From Paraburkholderia flagellata (GTDB taxonomy: Bacteria; Pseudomonadota; Gammaproteobacteria; Burkholderiales; Burkholderiaceae): 64,000 nucleotides of DNA. This document shows, piece after piece, positions 36,101-45,228 of this stretch. How positions within the stretch are numbered: position 1 is the first letter of the stretch; each line of letters opens with the position of its first letter. The stretch lies in NCBI RefSeq assembly GCF_021390645.1, contig NZ_JAJEJT010000003.1, positions 1,302,001-1,366,000 on the forward strand, written 5' to 3'. Made by a program: the position numbers and the translations under genes. The notes beneath the pieces were generated by a model that saw only the letters and a program-made list of their open reading frames with translations, searched no databases and was not told the DNA's origin.

Positions 36101-39100
36101 ATGAACATGCGAGCCGTCGAGACAGGGCGCCAGATCGATACGGACTACCGCCTCGAAGACCGCTATCTGCGCGAGGACGGCGCGGTCTTTCTCACCGGCA
36201 CCCAGGCGCTCGTGCGCATCCTGATCGAACAGGCGCGCGCGGACCGGCTGGCCGGGCTGAAAACGGCGGGTCTCGTCTCCGGCTATCGCGGCTCGCCGCT
36301 CGGCGGTTTCGATCAGGAACTGTGGCGCCAGAAGGCACTGCTGGCGGACTTCGACGTGCGCTTCGAGCCGGGCCTGAACGAAGATCTCGGCGCGACGATG
36401 CTGTGGGGCGCGCAGCAACTCGACGCGTTTCCCGGCAAGCGTGTGCAAGGCGTGTATTCGATGTGGTACGGCAAAGGACCCGGCGTGGACCGCACCGGCG
36501 ACGTGTTCCGCAACGCCAACATGCTCGGCACGGCGCAGCACGGCGGCGTGCTCGCCGTGGCCGGCGACGACCATGCGGCGCAGTCGTCGATGTTCCCGCA
36601 TCAGACGGACCACGTATTCGAAGGCGCGATGATGCCCATCCTCTTTCCGGCCTCGGTCGAGGAGTACATCGACTTCGGGCTGACGGGCTATGCACTTTCG
36701 CGTTTCAGCGGGCTGTGGGTAGGTTTCAAGGCGATTACGGAGACGGTGGAAAGCGGCCGCTCGATGCGTGTGGGGCGCAGTGTGCCCTTGCGTTTGCCCG
36801 AGGGCATTGCGGTTCCGGCGCAACGCGGCTTCAACTACGACCCGCAATTGCGCTGGCCTGCGGAGCGCGCCGAACTGGAGCGCCGCGTGCTCGAAGAGCG
36901 CCTGCCCGCCGCGCTCGCGTTCATGCGGGCGAATCCGCTCGACCGCGCATTGCTGCGGCCCGCGCATGCGCGCGTGGGCATCGTCACGGTGGGCAAGGCG
37001 CATGCGGACGTATTGGCTGCGTTCGAAGCACTGGGTCTCACACCCGAGCGCCTCGAACAACTCGGCATCGGGCTCTATAAGGTTGGCATGGTCTGGCCGC
37101 TCGAAACGGAAGGGCTCAAGGCGTTTGCACGCGGCATGCAGGCGCTTTTCGTCGTGGAGGAAAAGCGCTCGTTCGTGGAGCGGCAGATCAAGGAAGCGCT
37201 CTTCAACGTGCGCGCGGACGAGCGGCCGTCCGTGCACGGCAAGACGCTTGGCGAGCGCGAGCCGCTGCTTGCGGCGACGATGGAGTTCGCGCCGGAGCAG
37301 CTTGCCCGTGCGCTGCAGCGGTTTTTCCAGCACGTTGCGGTCGATGTGCCGCGCGTCGTTGCGGGCGCAACCAATATGCGTTCGGGCGCGCAGCGCGTCA
37401 TCGCACTGGCTTCCGTACCGCCGGGCGAACCGCTCATCCGCAAGCCGTTCTTCTGCGCGGGCTGCCCGCACAATACCTCGACACGTCTGCCGGACGGCTC
37501 GCATGCCGCGGCCGGTATCGGCTGTCACATCATGGCGCTCGGCGAGGCGGGCAACACGGCTACGTTTTGCCAGATGGGCGGAGAAGGCGTGCAGTGGGTC
37601 GGCATGTCGACATTCACGGACATGCCGCATCTGTTCGTGAATCTCGGCGATGGCACCTACCAGCATTCCGGCAGCCTGGCGATTCGCCAGGCCGTGGCGG
37701 CGCGCGCAAACGTGACTTACAAGATTCTCTTCAATGATGCGGTCGCCATGACAGGCGGCCAGCCCGCCGAGGGTGGCCTCACCGTGCATCGCGTGGTGGC
37801 GCAGGTTCAGGCCGAAGGCGTGAGCGAAGTCGCCGTGGTGACCGACCGGCCCGAGCAATACGCAGGCGCGCATGGGTTGCCCACGGGCGTGACGCTCTTG
37901 CACCGCGACGCACTCGATGCGCTGCAGCGCCGCTTGCGCGAGCAGAAAGGCGTTTCAGTGATCGTCTACGACCAGACCTGCGCCGCCGAAAAGCGCCGCC
38001 GCCGCAAGCGCGGCAAGCTGATCGATCCGCCCACGCGTGTCGTGATCAACCCGGCCGTGTGCGAAGGCTGCGGCGACTGCTCCGTGCAGTCGAACTGCAT
38101 TGCGATCGAGCCGCTCGAAACGGAGTTGGGCCGCAAGCGTGCCATCAATCAATCGAGCTGCAATAAGGACACGTCGTGCGTGAAGGGCTTTTGCCCGAGC
38201 TTCGTGACGGTCGAGGGCATGGAGCCGAAGCGTCCTGACGCCGCGCGTATTCAGCGCATCGAAGCCGAGTTGCGCGCCACGCTCGCGCCGCCCGCACGCG
38301 TGCCGCAGGCGCTGGAGCAGCATCTGCGCATGGTCGTGACCGGTGTGGGCGGCACGGGCGTCGTGACGATCGGCGCGATACTCGCCATGGCCGCGCACCT
38401 CGAAGGGCGCGGCGCCTCGACGCTCGACTTTACCGGCCTCGCGCAGAAGAACGGCGCGGTGTTGAGCCACGTGCAGATCGCGCAGAGCCGCGGGCTCATC
38501 ACCACCTCGCGCATCGGCGCGCATGCGGCCAATGTGCTGCTGGGCTGCGACGCCGTGGTGGCCGCATCGTCTGGCGCGCTTTCGCGCCTGCCGGCCAGCG
38601 GCGCGCGCGCTATCGTGAACGAGCGCATCACGGCAACTGCCGATTTCGTGCGCGACGGCGATTTGCCGGTGAGCAAGGCCGTGCATCAAGCGGCGATAGA
38701 GAGCGCGATGGGCGTAGAGGGTGCTGCGTTCTGGGACTGCACGGCGGCCGCGGAAACGATCTTCGGCGACGCCATCGCTTCGAACATGATGATGGTGGGT
38801 TACGCGTATCAGATGGGACTCGTGCCGCTCACTGAGGAATCGATTGTGCGCGCAATCGAACTGAACGGCGCGGCCGTGAAGATGAACGAACGCGCGTTCC
38901 TTTGGGGACGTTTGATCGCGCAGGACGCTCGCGCGCTCGAACGCGTTTCGGGAGCGGACGTTGCAGTCGCGGACACGCCGTTCGATCTCGCACGCTTCGT
39001 GGCCGAGCGCGAGCGCGATCTCACGCAGTACCAGAACGCCGCTTATGCTGCGCGCTATCGCGCGCTGGTCGAGACCGTCGCGCAGGCGGAGCGTCGAATT

Positions 39101-39631
39101 GAAGGTGCAAACGGTGAGCTTGCGCAAGCGGCCGCGCGCCATTACTTCAAAGTGCTCGCCTACAAGGACGAGTACGAAGTTGCGCGTCTGCACACGAACG
39201 GCGGCTTCGGCGCGTACCTGTCTGGCTTGTTCGATGGCACGGCGGGCAGAAAGACGTTCCACATGGCGCCGCCGGTCCTCACGCGACGCGACGCGCAAAC
39301 GGGACGCCGCAACAAGATCGCACTGCGCGGCGTGTGGGCCGAGCCGCTGCTGCGCGTGCTGAAGCACGGCAAGGTGTTGCGCGGCACGCCGCTCGATCCG
39401 TTCGCACGCCAGCGCGACCGCGTGATCGAACGCGCGATGATCGGCGAATTCGAGGACGATGTGCGTCTCGTGCTTGGCAAGCTCACGCAGTCCACGCTCG
39501 CGGCTGCCATCGGCCTGCTTGGCGTGCCGGGCGCGGTTCGTGGGTTCGGTATCGTCAAGGAACGCAATTACGAGCGTTCGCGCGGTGTGCGCGAGCGGTA
39601 TCGTGCGGAACTGGCGGGTGAGACGGTCTGA
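36101..39631 (+). CDS. Indolepyruvate ferredoxin oxidoreductase, single-chain
   Basis: A 1176-residue fusion of the alpha and gamma parts of 2-oxoacid:ferredoxin oxidoreductase. It decarboxylates arylpyruvates from aromatic amino acids to aryl-acetyl-CoA in the cytoplasm. Visible parts: SGYRGSPLGGFDQELWR (pyrimidine-binding domain), FCAGCPHNTST and GDGTYQHSGSLAIRQAV with NDAVAMTGGQP (TPP site). A cysteine cluster starting at Cys654 (CEGCGDCSVQSNC) continues with NKDTSCVKGFCPSF (Fe-S). The gamma domain starts at VVTGVGGTGVVTIGAIL. GGAGA precedes the ATG. The SDR gene follows by 34 bases. Confidence 0.93.
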   Translation: MNMRAVETGRQIDTDYRLEDRYLREDGAVFLTGTQALVRILIEQARADRLAGLKTAGLVSGYRGSPLGGFDQELWRQKALLADFDVRFEPGLNEDLGATMLWGAQQLDAFPGKRVQGVYSMWYGKGPGVDRTGDVFRNANMLGTAQHGGVLAVAGDDHAAQSSMFPHQTDHVFEGAMMPILFPASVEEYIDFGLTGYALSRFSGLWVGFKAITETVESGRSMRVGRSVPLRLPEGIAVPAQRGFNYDPQLRWPAERAELERRVLEERLPAALAFMRANPLDRALLRPAHARVGIVTVGKAHADVLAAFEALGLTPERLEQLGIGLYKVGMVWPLETEGLKAFARGMQALFVVEEKRSFVERQIKEALFNVRADERPSVHGKTLGEREPLLAATMEFAPEQLARALQRFFQHVAVDVPRVVAGATNMRSGAQRVIALASVPPGEPLIRKPFFCAGCPHNTSTRLPDGSHAAAGIGCHIMALGEAGNTATFCQMGGEGVQWVGMSTFTDMPHLFVNLGDGTYQHSGSLAIRQAVAARANVTYKILFNDAVAMTGGQPAEGGLTVHRVVAQVQAEGVSEVAVVTDRPEQYAGAHGLPTGVTLLHRDALDALQRRLREQKGVSVIVYDQTCAAEKRRRRKRGKLIDPPTRVVINPAVCEGCGDCSVQSNCIAIEPLETELGRKRAINQSSCNKDTSCVKGFCPSFVTVEGMEPKRPDAARIQRIEAELRATLAPPARVPQALEQHLRMVVTGVGGTGVVTIGAILAMAAHLEGRGASTLDFTGLAQKNGAVLSHVQIAQSRGLITTSRIGAHAANVLLGCDAVVAASSGALSRLPASGARAIVNERITATADFVRDGDLPVSKAVHQAAIESAMGVEGAAFWDCTAAAETIFGDAIASNMMMVGYAYQMGLVPLTEESIVRAIELNGAAVKMNERAFLWGRLIAQDARALERVSGADVAVADTPFDLARFVAERERDLTQYQNAAYAARYRALVETVAQAERRIEGANGELAQAAARHYFKVLAYKDEYEVARLHTNGGFGAYLSGLFDGTAGRKTFHMAPPVLTRRDAQTGRRNKIALRGVWAEPLLRVLKHGKVLRGTPLDPFARQRDRVIERAMIGEFEDDVRLVLGKLTQSTLAAAIGLLGVPGAVRGFGIVKERNYERSRGVRERYRAELAGETV

Positions 39632-39665
39632 AAGATCGGATAACTAAGTGATCGAGGAGATTAAG

Positions 39666-40433
39666 ATGGTTGTGCAGGACAAGACATTTTTTATCACGGG
39701 CGGCGGTTCAGGACTCGGCGCAGCAGTCGGGCGGCATCTGCTCGAACGCGGCGCCAACGTCGCGTTCGCCGATATCGATGTGGCCCGTGCGCGTGACGAG
39801 GCGGCGGCCGACGGCGAGCGTGCACTGGCCGTTGAGGTCGATGTGACGCAGGCGGCAAGCGTTGAGGCAGCGATTGCGCGCGTCGCGCACCGCTTCGGTG
39901 CGCTGCATGGCGTGGTCAACTGCGCGGGGATCGCGCCTGCGCAACGCATCGTCGGAAAGGAGGGTGCCCATTCGCTCGATCTGTTCGCGAAGGTCGTAAG
40001 CGTCAACCTCATCGGTACCTTCAACGTGATGCGCCTCGCCGCCGTGGCGATGGCGAACAACACGCCCGACGCCGGCGGCGAGCGCGGCGTGATCGTCAAT
40101 ACGGCTTCGGTGGCGGCGTACGATGGCCAGATCGGGCAATCGGCCTATGCGGCTTCCAAGGGCGGCGTGGTTTCGCTCACGCTGCCTGCGGCGCGCGAAC
40201 TGGCACGCAACGCGATTCGCGTTGTGACCATCGCGCCTGGCATCTTCGAAACGCCGATGCTCCTTGCCATGCCTGCCGAAGTGCAGCAGGCACTGGGCGC
40301 TGGCGTGCCGTTTCCACAGCGCCTCGGCCATCCCGCGGAGTTCGCGGCGCTCGTCGAGCATATCGTCGGCAACCGCTATCTGAATGGCGAAGTGATACGG
40401 CTTGACGGTGCGTTGCGCATGGCGCCGCGCTAG
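39666..40433 (+). CDS. SDR dehydrogenase, 3-hydroxyacyl-CoA dehydrogenase type II-like
   Basis: A 255-residue NAD-dependent short-chain dehydrogenase. TGGGSGLG is the cofactor loop, NCAGIAPA the structural segment, Ser in VNTASVAAYDGQIGQ and YAASK the catalytic residues. GIFETPMLLAMPAEVQQALG and PFPQRLGHPAEFAALVEHI are typical of the HSD10/type II group. The ATG at 39666 has GAGGAG; an upstream GTG is less likely. It is close behind the indolepyruvate oxidoreductase gene, so it may process an aryl-acyl-CoA or a branched-chain product. Confidence 0.88.
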   Translation: MVVQDKTFFITGGGSGLGAAVGRHLLERGANVAFADIDVARARDEAAADGERALAVEVDVTQAASVEAAIARVAHRFGALHGVVNCAGIAPAQRIVGKEGAHSLDLFAKVVSVNLIGTFNVMRLAAVAMANNTPDAGGERGVIVNTASVAAYDGQIGQSAYAASKGGVVSLTLPAARELARNAIRVVTIAPGIFETPMLLAMPAEVQQALGAGVPFPQRLGHPAEFAALVEHIVGNRYLNGEVIRLDGALRMAPR

Positions 40434-40525
40434 CAGACGTTTTGCGTTGGGCCGGCCGCCGCCGGGACGTCGAAGACCGCGTATCGTAGAATCGGAACCA
40501 TCGACCCACGATATTCGAAAAGCAC

Positions 40526-41431
40526 ATGGCCAAGGACGTCACTTTACGGCAGTTCCGCTACTTCGTGGCGGCGGCGCAGAACGGGCAGTTTTCGATGGCG
40601 GCGGCGGCCGAGCATGTCTCGCAGTCCGCGATCACCAACGCGGTGCTCGCGCTCGAGGAGGCGCTCGGCACGCGGCTCTTTGTGCGCTTGCCTCAGGGCG
40701 TGGAACTCACGCCCGACGGGCAGGATTTCCTCAATCACGCGCGCCACGTGCTGGAGTCGGTGCGCGACGCTCTGCACAAGGCGCCGTTTCGCGCGCACAG
40801 TTTGCGCGGTACGGTGCGCATGGCCGCCTCTTATACGCTGCTCGGTTATTTTCTTCCGGAACTGCTCGCGCGCTTTCGTGCGACTTATCCGGAGATCGAG
40901 ATCGACCTGCGCGATCTGGACCGACCGGCTATCGAGGAGGCGGTGCTTGCGGGCGAGGTGGATCTTGGCGTGGCGCTGCTCTCCAACGTGGAGCGGCGCG
41001 CGCGTTTCGGCCACCATGTGTTGATGCGTTCGCGACGGCAATTGTGGGCTGCGCCAACGCATCCACTGGCGCAGATGGGCACCGTCACGCTGCGCGACAT
41101 CGCGCGATACCCTTATATCCTGATCACGGTGGACGAGGGCGAGGCCTCGACGCTGCGTTACTGGAAGAAGCGGCGCATCGCCCCGAATATCGCGTTTCGC
41201 ACGAGTTCGATGGAAGCGCTGCGCGGCCTCGTAGCGCATGGTTTTGGCGTGACGATTCTTTCGGATATGGTGTTCAGGCCGTGGTCGCTGGAAGGTAAGC
41301 GCATTGACGCGTGCGCCATAGAGGATGCGATTCCGCAGATGGAGGCGGGTATGTTGTGGCATCCGGGCGCGGTGTTGAGCGATCCGGCGCGAGCGATGCA
41401 GCAGTTTTTGATTCATGCTTGCGGGAATTGA
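40526..41431 (+). CDS. LysR-family transcriptional regulator
   Basis: A 301-residue regulator. The helix-turn-helix is LRQFRYFVAAAQNGQFSMAA and EHVSQSAITNAVLALEEALG. The effector domain starts near residue 90 (LRGTVRMAASYTLLGYFLP). It follows the SDR gene on the same strand with a 92-base gap, so its target may be upstream or elsewhere. TATCGT-N20-ACGATA just before its start is a loose inverted repeat. Confidence 0.92.
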   Translation: MAKDVTLRQFRYFVAAAQNGQFSMAAAAEHVSQSAITNAVLALEEALGTRLFVRLPQGVELTPDGQDFLNHARHVLESVRDALHKAPFRAHSLRGTVRMAASYTLLGYFLPELLARFRATYPEIEIDLRDLDRPAIEEAVLAGEVDLGVALLSNVERRARFGHHVLMRSRRQLWAAPTHPLAQMGTVTLRDIARYPYILITVDEGEASTLRYWKKRRIAPNIAFRTSSMEALRGLVAHGFGVTILSDMVFRPWSLEGKRIDACAIEDAIPQMEAGMLWHPGAVLSDPARAMQQFLIHACGN

Positions 41432-41534
41432 GGGACGGACGCCACCCCTCTTTTCGAATTCCTCCGATATCCCCGCCACCTCCGTTTCCCTAATCTGAAG
41501 CCTTCACCGGAATCATTCGCGCTGGAGGCAAGTC

Positions 41535-41768
41535 ATGGGTCCGCAACTGTTGCTCGATACGTCGCATCTGATGAAACACGTCGATGCGCTGGACGAGGCC
41601 GTCCGTACGCACGCTAATGCACAACCCGCTGCGCGTCACGAGCGTATCGTCGTCGATTTCGTTCAACGTCAGTGCGCCGAGATCATCAATCTTGGCGTGG
41701 CGCTTGGCTGCGCGGCATTTTGCATGGGTATCGTGCTCGGCGTGTACCTTCTGCTCGAACGCCTCTAA
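41535..41768 (+). CDS. Membrane microprotein 1
   Basis: A 77-residue protein with a polar helical front (LLLDTSHLMKHVDALDEAV) and one C-terminal membrane helix (LGVALGCAAFCMGIVLGVYL). A cysteine in QRQC lies just before it. TGGAGG is well placed before the ATG. It is followed 22 bases later by a second microprotein of similar build. The family is unknown. Confidence 0.6.
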   Translation: MGPQLLLDTSHLMKHVDALDEAVRTHANAQPAARHERIVVDFVQRQCAEIINLGVALGCAAFCMGIVLGVYLLLERL

Positions 41769-41790
41769 TCCATTCAACGAGGCCATTTCA

Positions 41791-41982
41791 ATGTCCAAAC
41801 CGCGCGAACGCTATCGAGCGGGAAAAGACCCGGTCGACCCGGATAGCTACCTCGCGGCCATCATCGAGCGCCATTGTCATTTGTACGCCGATATCGGGAT
41901 GTGCATCGGCGTATTGGTAGTGGTCGTCTGCCTGGTTGTTGCAGCACACGTGATCGTCGACTCGCTCAATCTCGCGATCTAG
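41791..41982 (+). CDS. Membrane microprotein 2
   Basis: A 63-residue protein: a charged front (MSKPRERYRAGKDPVDPDSY), an ERHCHLYADIG segment and one membrane helix (MCIGVLVVVVCLVVAAHVIV). The RxC just before the helix resembles microprotein 1 (QRQCAEIINLG), hinting at an old duplication. CGAGG precedes the ATG. The CPA1 antiporter gene follows after 112 bases. Function is unknown; a partner of the antiporter is possible. Confidence 0.6.
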   Translation: MSKPRERYRAGKDPVDPDSYLAAIIERHCHLYADIGMCIGVLVVVVCLVVAAHVIVDSLNLAI

Positions 41983-42094
41983 TCGCCAACGGCAGGGCTG
42001 ACACGCCCGTTCCTCGCGCCATGCCTTCATGGCAAGATACGCTTTCCCTCGCGCCACCCCGGACACCGTATTCGGGCAAAAACAAGGAAGCGTC

Positions 42095-43681
42095 ATGTCG
42101 GCCGTGTCGGCGTTCAAGCTCGTGCTCCTGTCGCTCATCGCCATCATCGCGCTCGAGCTGCTCGCAAAACGCCTGCGCCTGCCGCCCGCTGCCGCGCTAC
42201 TGGTAGGCGGCGCCGCCATGGCGTTCGTGCCCGGCCTGCCGCCGGTCGTGATCGACCCCGATCTCGTCCTCATCGTGTTCCTGCCGCCCCTGCTGATGGA
42301 CGGCGCCTACTTCTTCGTCTGGTCCGATTTCAAGCGTCACCTCGCGCCCATCCTGCTCTTCGCCATTGGTGCGGTGGCATTCACGACCTGGGCGGTTGGC
42401 GTGGTTGCGCATTGGGCCGTTCCGTCGCTGCCGTGGGCCGCATGTTTCGCTCTGGGCGCCGTGGTGTCGCCGCCCGATGCCGTCGCCGCGAAAGCCGTGC
42501 TCGAACAGCTCGCGCTGCCGCGCCGCCTGATGGTGCTGCTCGAAGGCGAGAGCCTGCTCAACGACGCCGCCGGCCTCGTGCTGTTTCGCTTCGCCGTGGC
42601 GGCGGCCTTGACGGGGGCGTTCAGCGAACCGAATGCGGTGCTCAGCTTCGTCGGCCTCGCGCTCGGCGGGATCGTGGTTGGCGCTGTCGTGGGTTATGTC
42701 GTGGTTTGTCTGCTGCGTCAGCTCGAAGATGAATATCTGATCATCACCGCATCGGTGATGGCGGGCTGGATCGCTTATATCGCGGGGGACATGCTGGGCG
42801 TTTCGAGTGTGATCGCCACGGTCACGTGCGGCATGCAGCTAGGCTGGCATCAGCACGAAGTCTTTTCGGCTACCGTGCGCAGCCGCGGCACGGCGTTCTG
42901 GCAGGTCATGGTGTTCGTGCTCGAGGCGCTGGTGTTCGTGCTGATCGGCCTCTCGCTGCGCGCGGTCATGCTTCGCCTCGGCGGGACCGGCAATGCCGTC
43001 GCGCTGCTCGGTCCCGCCGCGATGGCTGTGGTGCTTGCCGTCGTCGTTTCCCGATGCGTGTGGACCTATGGCATCGAGATCATCAGGGCAGTATTGCATC
43101 GGTTGTTGCCGGGCCGCGTGAGCGCCGCGGACTTTCGCGGCGCGGCGGTGGTGAGTTGGGCCGGCATGCGCGGTGTGGTTACGCTGGCGATTGCGCTCGC
43201 CTTGCCAGAGGCGATGCCAGGACGTGACCTCATACTTTTTGCTGCGTTTGCCGTCATTCTTTTCACGGTGCTGCTGCAAGGCACGACCATCGGGCCGCTG
43301 ATAAGACTAATCAGGCCTGCGCATGACCCAGAGGGTGAATCCGCCTATCTCAACGAGCCGCAAGCGTGGGCGCACCTCGAAGCCGCTCAGCTTGCGGCGA
43401 TCACGCCGCTCGTCCATGGACCGGATGGCAGTGTGATTCATCCGCGTTTGCTGGAGCAGTACACATATCGGGCGAATCTCACGCGCAATTTTGCAAACGC
43501 CGAGAGCTATCCGCAGGAAATGCGCACCTCGCACTACGACGTCGTGCTGGCCGCTGTGGAAGCCGGGCGCGCGGAGCTGTTGAAGCTGCACCGCGCCGGC
43601 CTGATCCACGACGAACTGTTGCGCGTGCTCGAACGCGATCTCGATCTGGAAGAGCTTTCGGCGCGGCACGGAAGGGGCTGA
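42095..43681 (+). CDS. CPA1-family Na+/H+ antiporter
   Basis: A 528-residue cation/proton antiporter with about twelve helices. LVLIVFLPPLLMDGAYF and GAVVSPPDAVAAKAVLEQL are conserved family segments, and LEGESLLNDAAGLVLFRFA contains the transport-site ND pair. AGMRGVVTLAIALALP is the late conserved helix. A soluble tail of about 110 residues follows. The ATG at 42095 has AAGGA. It handles sodium or potassium exchange and cytoplasmic pH. It may share a transcript with the two microproteins. Confidence 0.9.
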   Translation: MSAVSAFKLVLLSLIAIIALELLAKRLRLPPAAALLVGGAAMAFVPGLPPVVIDPDLVLIVFLPPLLMDGAYFFVWSDFKRHLAPILLFAIGAVAFTTWAVGVVAHWAVPSLPWAACFALGAVVSPPDAVAAKAVLEQLALPRRLMVLLEGESLLNDAAGLVLFRFAVAAALTGAFSEPNAVLSFVGLALGGIVVGAVVGYVVVCLLRQLEDEYLIITASVMAGWIAYIAGDMLGVSSVIATVTCGMQLGWHQHEVFSATVRSRGTAFWQVMVFVLEALVFVLIGLSLRAVMLRLGGTGNAVALLGPAAMAVVLAVVVSRCVWTYGIEIIRAVLHRLLPGRVSAADFRGAAVVSWAGMRGVVTLAIALALPEAMPGRDLILFAAFAVILFTVLLQGTTIGPLIRLIRPAHDPEGESAYLNEPQAWAHLEAAQLAAITPLVHGPDGSVIHPRLLEQYTYRANLTRNFANAESYPQEMRTSHYDVVLAAVEAGRAELLKLHRAGLIHDELLRVLERDLDLEELSARHGRG

Positions 43682-43699
43682 CGCTTCCCCTCGCGTCGC

Positions 43700-45184
43700 T
43701 CAGGCGCGCACGGCGAGCGATGCAAACAGGCGCGAAAGGTCGCGCTGCTGGTCGAGACTCCAGAGAAAACCGAGCGCTTCGTCGGCACGTGCCTTGCCGA
43801 TCACAGGCGTCGCGTTCTTGCGGAACTTCAGCTCGAAGTCGCCGCGCTCCATCGGCCGCGTGGCGAAGCCCGGAATGTCGTCCACTCGCTTCGACACGGT
43901 TTGTCCGTCCGTGAGCGTGGCGCTCACGATGGTCGCGTAATATTTCGGATAGAGCCGTGTCAGTTCGGAATCCTCTACAACCTTGATCTTTTGCATGAAC
44001 GCGCGAATCTTCGGGTCATGCAACGCATCGGAGCGGTAGCTCGCCAGGCTGATATCGCCGTCGAACATGGCGCGCGCGGTGACGTAGGGCAGGCTGTGAT
44101 CGGCGGTTTCGCTCGTTTCCGGCGCCCATTTCTGCGGGTCCATGCCCGCCGAGAAATAGCCTTCGTGCGAGGTGCGAATCTCCATGCTCGCGATACGGTT
44201 GAGATCACCCACCTGCTTCGCGACGTCGATGCCCGCCGCAATGGCCGTTTGCGTGAGCGCCTGCGCCGGGTAGAACTTCACGGCACAGTCGTTGATGCGA
44301 AACGGCCGGCCTTTGCCGCCGAAGCCCGCCGTGTCGATGCTGAATGGTCCGGACACCTGCTTGAACAGCCCCGCATTGCCCTCGAAAATCGGCGCGGGGC
44401 CGGTGAGTCCGTCGCGCGCGAGGGCGGCCGAGAACAAGGCGTTACGCGCAGCGTCGGCGTCGGCGAGACCTTTCCAGTTCGACATCGTCTGCACGCGCGT
44501 CTGGTTCAACGCGAGATGGCCGTTGAGCGCGATGTTGACGGCTTCGGCCAGTTGCCGTTCGTCGAGCTTCATGAGCTTGCCCGCCGCAAGCGCGGCCGCG
44601 GGCAGGCTGAAGATGGGGTGATCCCAGCCGCGTGAGCTGATCGAAGCAGCGTCCATGAGGCGGCAGTCGATTTCGTAGGCGAGGACGATGGCGACAATCA
44701 GGTCGCGGCCGTTCGCGCCTTCGGCTTCGGCCTGCGCGAGACACGCCGCGATGTTGTCGCTCGGGTGGCCGATTTCCTTGCCCGCGTAGACATCGTTGAG
44801 GTCGTAGTAGCGGATCGCCGCGCCATTCGCAAACGTCGCGAGGTCTGGCGATGTACGACGCTGCGTGCCGAGCACCGTCGCGCCCTTGCCGTCGCCGCTC
44901 GCGTAGTTCAGCGCGACCTGGCGCGCGATGCCCACGGGTTTCTCGCCGAGCGCGGCGATGCCGCAACCCAGCGCGTCGGCGGTGTGGGTCTTGACCGCTT
45001 CGATCGTGCCTGCATCGAGGTCATCGTAGTTCAGCGCAGCGGCATATGCGGCAAGCCGCTGCGCGATGGTGGACGAATCCGGTGCGGACGCAACCTTCTG
45101 TGCGCGCGCCGCGCCCGTGCCGCCGAATGTGCCCGCGCCCGCGGCGAGCGCCGTGAGCGACGCCATGAATGCACGCCGTTGCAT
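43700..45184 (-). CDS. MmgE/PrpD-family protein with an export signal
   Basis: A 494-residue protein of the 2-methylcitrate dehydratase/cis-aconitate decarboxylase family. Core segments: THTADALGCGIAALGE, GAAIRYYDLNDVYAG, GHPSDNIAACLA, ISSRGWDHPIFSLPAAALAA and LNGHLALNQTRVQTMSNWKG. The first 29 residues (QRRAFMASLTALAAGAGTFG, then ARAQ) form a signal sequence with a twin arginine. That is unusual, because relatives act in the cytoplasm. It is the last gene of the CitE/CoA-transferase operon, 44 bases after the permease. The substrate is probably a branched tricarboxylate or dicarboxylate. Confidence 0.85.
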   Translation of the reverse strand: MQRRAFMASLTALAAGAGTFGGTGAARAQKVASAPDSSTIAQRLAAYAAALNYDDLDAGTIEAVKTHTADALGCGIAALGEKPVGIARQVALNYASGDGKGATVLGTQRRTSPDLATFANGAAIRYYDLNDVYAGKEIGHPSDNIAACLAQAEAEGANGRDLIVAIVLAYEIDCRLMDAASISSRGWDHPIFSLPAAALAAGKLMKLDERQLAEAVNIALNGHLALNQTRVQTMSNWKGLADADAARNALFSAALARDGLTGPAPIFEGNAGLFKQVSGPFSIDTAGFGGKGRPFRINDCAVKFYPAQALTQTAIAAGIDVAKQVGDLNRIASMEIRTSHEGYFSAGMDPQKWAPETSETADHSLPYVTARAMFDGDISLASYRSDALHDPKIRAFMQKIKVVEDSELTRLYPKYYATIVSATLTDGQTVSKRVDDIPGFATRPMERGDFELKFRKNATPVIGKARADEALGFLWSLDQQRDLSRLFASLAVRA

Positions 45185-45228
45185 GCGGTGTCTCCTTGTT
45201 TCTGGTTAGTTTGAGGAAAGCGTGCGGG

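Noticed and set aside
36068..37903. A 611-codon frame antisense to the indolepyruvate oxidoreductase gene
   Set aside because: Histidine/arginine-rich shadow frame. The opposite strand carries complete TPP and Fe-S motifs.
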